This document shows, one piece after another, positions 52,709 through 64,000 of a DNA stretch of 64,000 nucleotides (position 1 is its first letter; the number at the start of each line of letters is the position of its first letter). The position numbers and the translations under genes were made by a program. The notes below the pieces were generated by a model. The model searched no databases, had not been told where the DNA came from, and saw only the letters and a list, made by a program, of their open reading frames with translations. The stretch comes from Centroberyx gerrardi (taxonomy: Eukaryota; Chordata; Actinopteri; Beryciformes; Berycidae), in assembly GCF_048128805.1 (NCBI RefSeq), contig NC_136008.1:15975572-16039571 (forward strand). Reading direction: 5' to 3'.

Positions 52709-55700
52709 CTAGGTTTTGGGGTAAGCAGAAGCTCGAAGGATATCTAGACAGTTCACTGTGATGAGAGCTCCGGTCAGCTGCCTCCACTGTCTGGTTACAG
52801 GGTTCTTCATTTTGTCCAAGACCAGGTGGAGGTCCTGGATCATGTCCCTGTAGCTGTCTCCATAGCGCCGACTCCAGGAGTACAGGAAGTCATAGGCAGG
52901 TTTCCACATTGACTAAAACAGAACAGGAAAGACCCAAATACTGAATCAATTTGTAAACTAAATTTGCATCACACTCACAGCACGTTAGTATGGCTGATGC
53001 AAAAAAAAGAGTTCTGTGTCATTTATATCCATTATTTACTGTATCAATTCATACTTTAGTTATATTAAAGTAAACTGACCTGGGCACTGACTTCACCATT
53101 CTTCCCTCGGTGTGGTGCCTCATAGCCAGCTATCTGAGCACTGGAGAGTTTTCCAATTTTCTCAGCGAGCTCCCGCCATCGACTACCCAGCTCTACTGCG
53201 GTGGACAGAATGACTGTATTCTGAATCAACTGTGCCACAAGACTCAAAGAGTCCATCTTCAAGAGACCCTACAATGATAACCACATAGAAAAGCTGTAGC
53301 ACAACCATGGAAAGCAGAAGAAGACTAAGTTGGAGCAGACAGGCTTTTAAATTGCTATATATATGAGTGGTGGGTTGTGTGCATGTCCATTGTTTTGTGA
53401 GTTTGTTTTACTTTGAAGATTCAGTAACTGCAGTGATTTCTCCTGAATGTAGGGCACCCAAAGAGTTTTTTTCCCAATGTTGCCTGCCTGCTTGAAAAGT
53501 TAAATAAAAAAAACTTCCTCCTTCAATAACAAGCTAATTTTATCATAATTTGAAATGTATTGGTTTTTTTCTACTTACAACCATAAGCTCATGTTGGAAC
53601 TTTTTCCTGCTCTTCTCGGCGTGGCAGTCTTCCTTCAGTTTTTCCAGTACACAGGCTACCTTATCAGCTTCGGTTTCAGCATACCTCCGTGTGATGGTGT
53701 CCAGCGACAGGTTGCAGTACCCAAGGGCATCAGCAAAACCTCTCCAGCTGGTTATGTGTTCAGTGACCAATGTCTGGATGGCTGAGTACATATACGTAAG
53801 CTTCTTGAAGGGCAGTGTCATGTTGTCCAGGAGAACCTCTGTGGTGATATGAATGCCAGTGAAGTCAATCACCTGGTCTCTGGTAATGAGCTTGACATTT
53901 TTGCAGTGGACCAAGCCAGTCCTGCCTCGGAGGAATCCAATGTACCACTCTTTTACCTTTGAATTGCCCACTGACCTAACAGTCTCTCTGGACAGGAGAG
54001 CCACTGTGTCCCCCTTGAAGTACTCCAGAAGATACTCTACTCGTGGCTGACGGAGCACTGACTTTAGGGCTACCCCATACCATTGTAGGTTCACAGATCT
54101 ATTTTGAAATTTGGGGAAATCTGGAACAGCTTCTTCAGGAATGGGTAAGGATCTTGCCATCTCCTTTTGCCTGTCCATTTGCCTTGGTGCTCGCTTTTCT
54201 GACCGAATGGGTGCAGCTACAGGGGAAGGCATCTGGAAACGTGTGATAGTTACAGTTTTTGATTCCTTCACTTGTAGATCTAATTTGAAGGGAGTCATAT
54301 GTGCATTACCAGCATGAGATAATGCAACTGGTAGATGCAAAATTTTCCCGATTTTGAGTTGACTTTGTCTCACGTCTTTAATTTTGTCCTCAGCTTTGAT
54401 TTCAAACTTTGAGTCTGTGACACTAATGGCAATATGCAGGTCATTCAGTTTGTCTGGTTTAAACTGACGTTTTCCCCAGAGCTGCAACACAAGTGGAGGC
54501 AAGTTTTTGTTGCCCCTATGGATATCTGAAAATGGAAGCCTTGGTGGAATATCATCATGACAGCAGACAACCATTACAACCTTGAAGGACGGATGAATGT
54601 ACCTGGGACCATAAACTGCTACAGTGATTTGACGGTCAAGGTAATCCCAGACTGATGTGGCAGGGGACTGGATAACAGTGGCCTCTGCAGCTGCAATAAC
54701 ATAAAAATGTGTCTTCAGATCCTGCAGCTTCATCTGCATAATGTTCTTGTATATGTAACAGTCCTTTACTTTGTGATAAGGTCCCTCTCTTTTGTTCGAC
54801 ACTAGCGCAACCAGGGTGGTCATCACCTGACTTAATGGGTCACTCTTAACCTGTCCTGCTAGCTTCATCTCCAGAGAGATACATTCCTTTGTGTTGGGGT
54901 TGCTGAGGCTCACTTCCAGAAGTGGACTCATGGTTGTCATGTAGTTGTTGTTGAGTCCATGAGGAGGGTCTAGCATTGCTTTCAATGCAATCTCCTGAAC
55001 TTCTCCAGGAGGAACATGGCCTTCTGGGACATGGATACTAATTTCTGAGTCTGGTAATTGTAATGACCCTCCAGTGTGACCTATCTTGCAGACAACCTGA
55101 GAGTCAGTGGCCTGGGTCTGAGCCCATCCGGGGCTCTGGCTCATCAGACCCAGGTCCAGGCATGACCGAGTTAACTGCCTGTGGCTCAGCCAGGCCATTT
55201 TATAGGCCTCCCTGTCATTCTTTAGCCACTCAAAATCTGGGTTCAAAACTGGCCCAGGTGGTTTGAGACCTTTTTCCCTTTTGGACTCCTTTCTCTCCAA
55301 GTCATCCAGAATGTCTGATGCGCTCCTCCATCTCCCAGATCGGTTGGTGACCTTGCGTTTGTTTTCCAAAAAATTCCCCAGGTTGCCTTCATCTGAAGAT
55401 GTGCTTATGGCATCATCGTTATTTGTGTCCAAAGGGTTTGCGGGGTCCTCTTTTAGATTTGATGTGTTGGGAATATGCTTTTCTGTATCGCTGTGTACAA
55501 TGTCATCTAAGAAGGGATTGGATCCAGATAGTTTGTTCCAGAATGGATTAGTTGTTTGAGATGAATGTGAGACTTCTGGCTGTAAAACTGGCCACTCTGA
55601 ATGCTTTGTCACTTGTGAAATATATCTACCTGTAAAAACATTGAAATTTGTACAATAAGTCAGTGTTAACAGCATGTTTTACAGTCAGAAACGCAAGCTG

Positions 55701-55844
55701 TTAATGTTTCAAAATGGGAATTTCACCATTCAGGTTGCTGCTTGTTAGTGAGGCATTCTCATCCAGATCGATCAATGTCCCCTCAGATTTGCTCCGCATG
55801 AGACTCCCAACACGACGGAAGGACCTTGCTCTTCCAGCTGCCAT
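52709..55844 (-). CDS. macc1: MACC1 (SH3BP4/MACC1 family adaptor)
   Basis: Cytoplasmic-nuclear adaptor of the SH3BP4 family. Human MACC1 promotes MET expression and cell motility, and SH3BP4 works in endocytic trafficking. Four coding exons: 55844-55727, 55629-53579, 53268-53080, 52912-52709, all GT-AG and in frame, giving 853 aa (human about 852). The start [15 protein letters not shown] is followed by [11 protein letters not shown]. Two EH-binding NPF motifs lie at 67-69 and 77-79. [15 protein letters not shown] leads into the ZU5 domain (from about 224, [10 protein letters not shown]) and then the UPA region. The SH3 domain is near 600-655 ([27 protein letters not shown]). Two death-like domains close the protein, with [14 protein letters not shown] in exon 3 and [13 protein letters not shown] in exon 4. 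There are no stops or frameshifts. The large exon also opens into the upstream intron, which should not be counted as coding. Minus-strand orientation beside twist1 and tmem196 matches tetrapods. Confidence 0.96.
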
Positions 55845-56836
55845 ATTTACATCTGTAAACATGAAAACTATATTACTTGAATGTCAGCATATACTCAAAT
55901 AACATATCTGTCTCCCCTTATGTGCAGCATGTTACTGTGTCAGTCAACAATGTAATCCATTTTTATTATTCCTTAAAAGAGTGTAGCCAGGGCTCCTTAA
56001 TGAGTTTAAAATAATTCCACAGGTATCATATAAATATATCATTTAGTGTTTGGTGATATAACTGATCTATAAACAGCCGTGTATTTTGAAAAGCTTAGAC
56101 ACACAAAAACAACATACCTACACAACAAAAGACCTGTCCGTAAAGTTGTTTTTCTGTGTCAACTAAGTTTCCTGCAACACTGTGAGCCCGAGGGTTTCTG
56201 TACAGCTTCTTGCTGTCTGTTAAAGGAAGTTGAGACTGAGAGTTCCAGAGAATGGAAAGCCTGAACTCTTCAGTCTGTCACTTGTTTGCGTAAAAGGACA
56301 CTACCCATTCATGACTTGTCACAGTGAGTCAGTCATTAATAATGTGGTTTCTTACACCAGTGCACAAAAACAGGTTGGTCTTGTCTATGACACACCAGTC
56401 AGTTCTTTCAGTTCTTGCTATGATGATAGTGCGACTGTAGCCTACCTTTGACAGTAAACTGCTCTATTCTGATGAACTACTGTGTGTATGCAACTTATTG
56501 TAGTACAGTAAGCCTAATAAATAAACTATTAAAAATTATCAAACTGCATAGCCTGCGTGACAGTAGTAGCCTACTGCATGTCAGGTGAACTTATTATCAA
56601 ACAAATCCTATAGAAATAACGCACAAGTTTTGACAAAATAATGAAGCTCAGCAGCTTGATTAACTAAAGTTACAACAGCATCAGAAGCGTCTGGATAGGT
56701 GGCGATGTATATAGATTGAGGAGCCAAATATCAGTAACATATGTCCTTCATACGTCGTTCTATTTAAATTCGTAAAGTATCGTAGTCCCATATCAAATAT
56801 TTAAGACGGAAAGAGAAATCAAAGTTTGGACTCACC
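55845..56836 (-). other. macc1: macc1 5'UTR: proposed non-coding exon 1 and intron
   Basis: The start-codon exon has an acceptor TTTACAG just upstream (exon begins 55,852), so a non-coding exon is expected. A strong donor, CCAATG/GTGAGT, lies at 56,836/56,835 in a GC-richer patch that could be the promoter. Splicing would join ...CCAATG to ATGTAAATATGG, creating a tiny upstream frame ATG-ATG-TAA that ends two bases before the main ATG. Confidence 0.45.
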
Positions 56837-58799
56837 ATTGGCACGGGATGTTTGTAGTTTTGCGTCGGCGCCTTGGCAGTAAAAGAGGCCAATCCACTAT
56901 CATTTACACTTCTTTCTAGGGTGTGATTATGAAGTCCGCCTCCTCACGTTACAGGTCTTTGCTCTGTTTGCACTGTGACACGAAGCATTTTGGGACTAGA
57001 AGTTTGAAATAATGCAAGCGCCCTCAGGGAGGAGTGTCCTCTTAAATTTAGTAACTACCATACCCACAATGCAATTCTCTGTTTACGCATGAGACTTGCA
57101 ACACCTGAAACTGAGCGATACCTATAGTTTCGATACGGCTCATAGCTGTGGTGGAAGTGTGGTGATAAGCACGCGGAAAAGGCTTTTGCAAAACAGTGTC
57201 AGTTATTTATCTCATGCATGGCAAAAAATGATGTTGATGTGAAATGATTTATAATCCATCTAAAACGCCCTTGGCCCAAAGTTAAGTTGACAGTTAAAAA
57301 TATATTGATAGATTTTGTTTCTGTTGTGGTGAACTCAGTTTTAGTTGTCAATTAGCTGATCCGAAATGACAAATGTCTTTATGGCCTGTAAATGTTGTAT
57401 ATATTTATATTTTACAACTGATGAGGCCAGTTGTTCTAGCCCAATATTTTCTTACTGGGTCATTCATTTGGTACTTCTTTCATTGGGATAGTTTACTGGG
57501 TTTTAGTTTTTTATCACTGCTGTTTTGAGTAACTGTAGATCAAAGCCGAAGAACTGAGAGGTTCCATAATCTCATCAGGGAAACTTATCATTTTATCTCC
57601 CTGAGCAAGTTACAAACATTTCCATTTAGTTCCTGTGATAAATGACTACATGAATCATTCATTTCTAGACTGTTATATCATTTTTAATCCTCATACATGT
57701 AAGTAAAAAGGAGGCCACTATTTCATGAGATGGCATACAGTATAACTTACAAGGAAAGTACAACAGTTGCATATAGTGAATCAGAAACAATAACTACAAA
57801 TGTGCTATGCCCCTTAGGGAAAATGCAGATGTATTCTTGTAACTACTATCTTTGCTGAGCAATATCCAGGCTAAAGTTGAAATGGCTCTTTAAATCTGTT
57901 GTGGCCAGAGCTTTGCTGGCCTTGGCATCTGAAAGCAATTGGTGCTCAAGGAATGCGACTAAGCACTCTTGAGTAGATTATGAATGTTAATTTTTATGTG
58001 AAAAAGACGGTCGTACAATAGCCTGGACCTTAGCACCCCGTTAAACACTCCTTATTAAATAAGTGAAGGGATTTTGTAAAAGGTATGATTTGGCATGAGT
58101 AAACTCCTATTTTAAATGTGTTGATTTGTTTTCTACATATTCCACTGTTTTGCATATTCATCATGATCCAGGGCTATGCATGAATGATGTTAGTGTTGAC
58201 TTTGTAAATATGAAACAAGGAAGGACTGGATCCAGATAGTTGTATACCTGTATACCTCCTACAGTACAGTCTCAATAATTTCATTATCATTACTAAGTAA
58301 GGCCAAGTATCTGAATGCTGATAGTAAGACAGAACCTCTAACTAAATTGTGCCCACTAGTGCCTGTTTTGAGAAATACAATATACTGTGCATAATACACC
58401 AAAACACTTTATGTATAATAGTCTTATTTCAGTGTATTAAGACATATAGTTACCAGTAGAAAAGTATTGTAAGTACACAGTAATAAAATCTCTCCTATAC
58501 ATAATGTACTTACAAGGGTGTAACAAAACAATGCAACTACAAAGTGAAACTGTTTGAACTTACATTGTGTTGTTACACACATGGAAGTGCAAGTGTTTTA
58601 GAAAGGTTTCCACTGAATTTCAACACAGTATTATTGTGTGCTTACAATACTTTCCACAGGTTGCTACACAAGTTAATACATTATAAAGTAAAGTTTTAGT
58701 TTATACTTCACACCGTACAGCCATTGTTATGCCAGAGAGATTTGTACCCTGGATTATTATTGGAAATATTTTGGCTAAGACTAGAAATGGCAGTTTCCT
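56837..58799. other. macc1 promoter side and intergenic
   Basis: The first 150-300 bases (to about 57,150) are GC-richer with CpGs and probably hold the macc1 promoter. The rest is AT-rich. ITGB8, which separates MACC1 from ABCB5 in tetrapods, was not found. A small imperfect inverted repeat (GTGTAACAAAACAATG at 58,518-58,533 against 58,563-58,578, 15 of 16 matching) may mark a MITE-like repeat. Confidence 0.5.
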
Positions 58800-59563
58800 T
58801 TATTGATCCTCTTTATTGATCCTCAGTAAACTGAACAAAGGCTGCAGATCATGAATAGCGACACATACATCAAAGTCCTGTATGTAGATGAAATCATGAT
58901 GTGGGTGTAACTTGAACAAAGGGAAGTATCTTGCTTTCTTAAAGTAATCGTAGTAGATGAGATTCCCTGCATTTGATGCTAAAGGTTTGAGAGAGTCTTT
59001 GTTTTGAATGAGTGAGAAACATATTTTGTTTAATTCAAAATTTGACAGGAATGTGAATATGAGGCCTGGTGTTGTTACACAGGATCTAAACTTGTATGCC
59101 CTGTATTAGTACAATTTCTAATTTAATCTGGAATGCATGGTTGTGCAATTTTGTATGTTTGTTGTTTTGAGAGCATGTTTTCTATAGTGACAGAGAATGT
59201 CTTTGAACAGGTGACTGACAGCTTTGTGCATAGTGGACAGTAGCTTGCTCTTACAGGTGGAGTACATAAGGCTTCTTTGGTTGAAGAGATTATGCTGTGT
59301 ATATTCATATATATTCCTATGTTGTGGGTGTCAGCATCTAAGGCCCAGTGCTTCAGTTGGAGAGCTAATGTAGTTTCCCACACATCAGAGGAAGACAACA
59401 GTTTTACTAGTATTTTGCTGTTTAGTTTGTCTGTACTTTTGGAAAGTGGTACCCAACCTATGTGCCTTTTAGAAATCCTGTCTAGTCTCTGCTGGTGGGC
59501 TGCTGCACGAGTGCCTTTGAAAACCTCTTTCCTTTCATTCAGCTGGTTCTTTTTGTGACCCTT
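58800..59563 (-). pseudogene. Unidentified coding relic, two adjacent open frames
   Basis: Read on the minus strand, 59,563-59,126 is open for 146 codons (including HIGWVPLSKSTDKLN and LALQLKHWALDADTHN) and ends at a TAA. After a short gap and a one-base frame change, another run of about 100 codons is open to a TAA at 58,802-58,800 (including GNLIYYDYFKKARYFP and HPHHDFIYIQDFDVC). Two long adjacent open frames with protein-like, non-repetitive composition in AT-rich DNA are unlikely by chance, so this is probably a decayed coding sequence without introns: a retrocopy, a mobile-element protein or the 3' end of a lost gene. I do not recognise the family, and no start codon or promoter was assigned. 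Confidence 0.4.
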
Positions 59564-60121
59564 TTATTGGTTACTTTTTTGAACAACATTGACCTTATAA
59601 TATGTTATAGGGAACCTAATAGGTACCGTGTAGAAAACTGATAAAATTCCAACTCATCAAGGTGCACAGATAATCTATTGTTCAAGCACGGTTCTCATGA
59701 TTTACTATGGGCAGTGGGTTTATACTTTAATTGGCACCTATTAACATCATCATTTTCCACAGGGAATTTAACATTGGAGATGTTGAACTCATCTCAGAAT
59801 GTGTCACAGTTCCTGGAGTAGACATTGAGGTCCTCATGACTTAAGTGGAATACTAATTAGATAAAAAGGTTTAAAAAAAAATCTCCTTTCATAAAAAAAA
59901 AAAAAACATTTTTCAAATTTATCCACATAAATAAACTATAGGTATTTGTTTATATATGTTTTTCCCTGTAGACATGCATATTACTTTGTTGGTACTGGCT
60001 GTGTAGTGATTCTGCTTGGGACATTTTCGGTGATGCTGTTCTTCCATGCCATATTGATCAGCCGATCGCCTGGTTTGATACCCAGACCATCAGATTTCTC
60101 AACATCAGGTTACCAGAGTAA

Positions 60122-60236
60122 ATTTAAGTTTATTTATATGGTGCTTTAAAAACAAAGCAAGTTTGTACCAAAGTGCTTTACAAAACAACATATTTTATGA
60201 ATAGTAGAATGTACCAAGGTGCTTTACAGAGATACA
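60122..60236. repeat. Short interspersed repeat (TTTATTTATA...GTGCTTTACA type)
   Basis: Contains TTTATTTATATGGTGCTTT and two CAAAGTGCTTTACA-like units, a pattern frequent in teleost interspersed repeats. It lies in an abcb5 pseudogene intron, right after the exon remnant whose donor is near 60,109. Confidence 0.5.
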
Positions 60237-60670
60237 GAGTAAGGGGACTTTAATCAGATTGTGTTGTTGGACAGACCATTTTATGATATAGCAAATGCAG
60301 CAACAGTGTTTAACTTCAGTGACATTATATCCTGCTAATGTTACATTTACATTGTGGTAAAAACTCTTGTTCCTTGAGCATACTGTACATTTTACTTCAT
60401 GGATGACATTTAACTCTACTTTCTGCAGGGACATTAACACAATGAATGATGGACTTGGAGAGAAGATTTGTGCATTTGTGCAGTTTTTCTGCACATTTTT
60501 GGCAGGCATCATTATTGGTTTCATCTTTGGCTGGAAGCTGACCCCAGTGATTCTGGGAGTCAGTCCATTTCTTGCAGGATCAGCAGCTGTGTGATCCAAA
60601 GTAAGCTTCAGAAATTTAAATCTTCAGCTTCAGAAATCTTTTTATTTGTTCAGGAAAAGTAGAATTATTT

Positions 60671-60720
60671 TGTTCTGTTCTGTTCTGTTCTGTTCTGTTC
60701 TGTTCTGTTCTGTTCTGTTC
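60671..60720. repeat. (TGTTC)10 pentanucleotide repeat
   Basis: Ten uninterrupted TGTTC units within the abcb5 pseudogene. Confidence 0.98.
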
Positions 60721-60809
60721 CATTAAAATTTCCCAGATAGCTAGAATGACAGATTTCCTATAATTCAAAATAATGGAATGTCTGCCTTCTTTTAAAATTG
60801 TGCACTCTA

Positions 60810-61000
60810 GACTTTGCGTATCACTGTTATTGAGTGAAAACCTCATAACTCGAGTTTTGGTGATTGTCATGTTTTCAGTTCAGCAAAAGGAATATTTTGT
60901 CCTCTATGGGTTGAGAAAATTCTCAGACCTCTTGGGCTTATGAAACCTTCTAAACCCCACTGGATAATGTCCAGAATGCATTGTCATCAAGCTAAAAAAC
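60810..61000 (-). repeat. Diverged dispersed repeat, copy 2
   Basis: The reverse complement matches 32,105-32,290 in several ordered blocks, including GAGTTATGAGGTTTTCACTC and GAATTTTCTCA. A third partial match (TTGAGGTTTTCACCCAACAG) lies nearby at about 61,046-61,066 in the opposite orientation. Confidence 0.5.
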
Positions 61001-64000
61001 AAGGCTGGTTTTCTTAGTTACTGAAAAGTTGACAATTTGGAGAGTTGAGGTTTTCACCCAACAGCAGCATTATGCTCATTGCATTACTTCTACAGGTATA
61101 GATGGAGTTTAAAGCGCTGTTACATATGTCTGAAACATACATTTTTTTTGCCACTTGGTGGGGCCATTTCTCTACCATTCATATGGTGAGATGTTTTTTC
61201 TGCATTTTTCATAAGTGTTTTCATTATAAGCACTATGAAATGCTTTCATTAGATATCGTTGAAGTAGATGAAATACATAGTTATGAATAATCTAGTTTCC
61301 ATTAAAAGTCTATGGATATTAACCACTGGCAATGTCAGGATATGTTCCCCAAAGCAGTGAGCAGAACAGTGATGCCATTTCTGTTTCTTGTAGATTCTTG
61401 TCAGTCTGACAAGCAAGGAACTGTCTAGTTATGCCAAAGCAGGAGCAATGGCTGAGGAAATTTGGGTGGCAGTCAGAACTGTTGGAAAGTTAGCTAGATT
61501 AGACTCTCACTGCCTAATTATTTCTAGATGTAAAAATAATTCAGAAGGTTACAACCTTTGGAGTGAAGAGGGCATTTTTTTTTTACTAATGTCTCCATGG
61601 GACTCGCCCAGTTCATTATCTTTAGAACCTATACGTTGGCGTTCTGGTATGTGACAACGCTGTCTGTAGATGAGTTTATTTTTCTTAGATTCAGAAAAAA
61701 CATGGCCTCCTCATCATCAAACTTTTAAAGAGGATTAAAACTAATTCCTCCTTGATCATATTACTGTCTAGGTTTTCTTTTCAGTGATGATAGAGGCTTT
61801 CTCCTTAGGACAAGGTGCTCTGAACTTGGAGAGCATTGCCAAGGTTTGTGGCGCTGCTTGGAAAGTTTACAATACTATTGACATGGTACTTCTATGAGTC
61901 CATCTGCTCAAATATATTTCTAGAACTTTTAATTATAAAGGCATAACACCATGTGAGAAAGACACTGATATGAGCTGAGCATTTTCTCACAGCCCCGTCC
62001 AATAAGGAAGGACACAAGAAAGATTCTGTGAGAGGAGACATTGAGTTAAAAAATGTCCACTTCATTTACCCCTCAGGAAAAAATGCATCAAAGCGGATAC
62101 AGAGCTTTACCTTTTAACTTTCTTTAACTTACTTTTCTGTGTCAGTTTGTATCTCCCCTTCCTTGACACATTTTAAAAGGTAACTAACCCTCTTCTATGT
62201 AGTGAATTTGAGGGTGCCTCATGGGAAGACTATTCCTCTGGAAGGAGCCAGTGGGTGTGGGAAGAGCACCACCATTCAGCTTCTGGTGTCAGTCTATTGT
62301 CCAGGCTGCTCTGGGTAAGGTGAGCTCTCATGACTGTACACTTGTTGAAGACTCTTTAAAATGATAACTTCAGAAAACTGTGGGCTCTTTGCCTTTATGT
62401 ACTTTGTAAGCCAATGTGAGGCAGGATTTACCTAGGAAATATTTTGCTAACCATGCTATAGTTTTCCTCAGAATTATTAATATCATTAATAAATCTTCAT
62501 GTTATTATTCATCTACGTATTTCTGTGTGAATGTCTCCAAATGATATAATACAAACAAACAAACAAACAAAAAAGTCTGCAAAGCTCCAGACATTTGATT
62601 GGACACATTGTAGATATCACAAAAAGCACATAAACAAAAAGCATTATAATTAATTATTATTATTCTCTGGTTCCAGAAAGCCAAGAAAGCAGAGAAAACA
62701 GAAAGCTCCACATATCTCCTTCACCAGGATGCTGGCTCTGAATAAACCAGAGTGGCATTACCTGCTGGTTGGAGTTTCATGGGGACCCTGTACATCTCTG
62801 ATACTTTGGTAGAAAGTGTTTGGATTAAATGTGATCATCTATTTTTTTTTTCTTTTTTTGGTTAGTATGCCTTTGTCTCCAACAATCTCAAGGTTTTTGC
62901 TGAGATTCATGTGAACTACTGTACATTTATCCTGTTGTTACCTTATATTTACTATATGTTTTGTAGACATTAATCAGATTAACCCAATATATTACATTGT
63001 ATATTTTCAGGGTTACATGTTTGGAAAATGCGGGGAGCTTCTCACAATGAGGCTGAGGCTGCAGGTATCCATGCAGTGATGAGACAGGTAAAACACCACC
63101 TGTGATGCAGCTGAATCTGAATTACTGAAAGCATTGTATAAGGGCAGCTCTGTCAGTGTTACAGCAATTACTGTCAATTATTTTGACTAACCTCAGAACC
63201 TTGTCAAATTGCCTTTCCCAGGAGATTGGTTGGTTTGATGACAATGACAATGCAGTAGGGGTTTTAACCACCAAATTGGCCACAGATGCATCATTGGTGA
63301 GACTGCACTGTGATTTGCTCATAGAGCTAGGAATCCAATAAATCTCATCATATCAATAGCAGCTGGCATTTCCACCCAGCCTCAATCCAATCTCAGTCAA
63401 GACTGTGACTCTGCCTAAATGTCACTAGTTGCTATATGCAATACAGATTTAAAGGAACAATAATTGCTGCATACAATACAAATAAAATCATTGGTACATA
63501 CATTACAGATTCCAAAGCACTTTGCTTCGCCATTTCTAATGGCCAGCATAGGATAATATTGTTTATTTTTCCTGCTTTTTAGGCGACTGGATCGAGAATG
63601 GGTTTGGCTGCCAAAACATTGTGTTCTCTGACCATAGCTGTTATTATGGCCTTCATCCACACTTGGCAGCTAACGCTCCTCATCCTGGCTAGTGTGCCCT
63701 TCCTCACTGGAGCCAACTTTATTCAAATGAGGGCAATGGCAGGACTCTAAGGACCGGGCGACACTGGAGCAGTCTGGGAAGGTGCCAATAATATCTCAGC
63801 ACAGAGCATTAGACTCAGACATCAGGCTGTAAGGACCCCACTAATATTAAAATATGATTACTTTTTTTTTGTTGAAAAGTTAAAGACAGTTTTTGGTTTG
63901 ACACAAGAGTATGTCTTCTTTCACAATTTCATGCCCAATTTGAGTAAACCATATCAATAAGACATATATAATTTCACATTGAAGATCACCGATATTTATC

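Larger units (their letters stand above)
59762..64000 (+). pseudogene. abcb5: abcb5-like ABC transporter pseudogene (partial, runs off the window)
   Basis: Relic of a full-size ABCB exporter (two membrane domains, two ATPase domains). Recognisable exon remnants start at about 59762 (sequons in NLTLEMLNSSQNVS), 59973 (YFVGTGC), 60429-60600 (FGWKLTPVILGVSPF), 61394 (SLTSKELSSYAKAGAMAEE), about 61535, 61785-61885, 61993, 62203-62314 (Walker A GASGCGKST, 62244-62270), about 62720 (LNKPEWHYLLVG), 62866, 63011-63087, 63222-63296 (EIGWFDDNDNAVGVL) and 63583 (TWQLTLLILASVPF). Lesions: a deletion plus frameshift before the WFD motif near 60055-60110, TGG to TGA at 60592-60594, a frameshift in the T run near 61575, missing Q-loop, signature and Walker B exons of the first ATPase domain, a frameshift near 63070, and a frameshift giving TAA at 63748-63750. 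SLTSKELS and the MACC1 neighbour point to ABCB5. Confidence 0.85.

Noticed and set aside
55630-55675. N-terminal 16 residues of the large macc1 open frame as the true start
   Set aside because: They lie upstream of a good splice acceptor and do not resemble the family, whereas the exon at 55,844-55,727 supplies a family-like start in phase.

Overview
The window is vertebrate nuclear DNA, most likely from a teleost fish. Multi-exon genes have GT-AG introns, many only about 70 to 300 bases long. The sequence is AT-rich, with many dinucleotide microsatellites and remnants of BEL/Pao and Tc1/mariner elements. The gene order matches the vertebrate TWIST1 - TMEM196 - MACC1 - ABCB5 block (human 7p21). 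The species cannot be named from the sequence.

Layout: 1-26.5 kb is a gene desert holding a decayed BEL/Pao LTR element (2.7-5.7 kb), microsatellites and possible regulatory sequence. The single-coding-exon gene twist1 lies on the minus strand (coding 27,239-27,745), with TATA and CCAAT boxes and a probable small 3'UTR intron. 28-39 kb is a second desert with a Tc1/mariner relic at 37.4-38.2 kb. A complete 21-coding-exon choline-transporter-like gene (SLC44/CTL family) occupies 40,840-46,194 on the plus strand. Just upstream of it is a 768-bp, nearly identical copy of its own exons 6-8, flanked by a duplicated 342/368-bp segment. A lone tmem196 exon (minus, 47,862-48,110) carries an in-frame stop. 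macc1 is intact on the minus strand (52,709-55,844, four coding exons, 853 aa). From 59.8 kb to the window edge is an abcb5-like ABC transporter on the plus strand, clearly a pseudogene (nonsense codons, frameshifts, lost exons). Two adjacent minus-strand open frames at 58.8-59.6 kb could not be identified.

The genes do not form a pathway; the value of the window is its structure. Against tetrapods, no ferd3l, polr1f or itgb8 coding sequence was found where expected, an SLC44 gene lies between twist1 and macc1, and tmem196 and abcb5 are decaying. This fits one of two post-genome-duplication copies losing genes, although the second copy is not visible here. The strongest unusual signal is the A - exons 6'-8' - A' rearrangement at 39,032-40,526, which looks like a recent template-switching event. 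Exon coordinates were placed by eye from splice motifs and remembered family resemblance; no alignment or database search was run.
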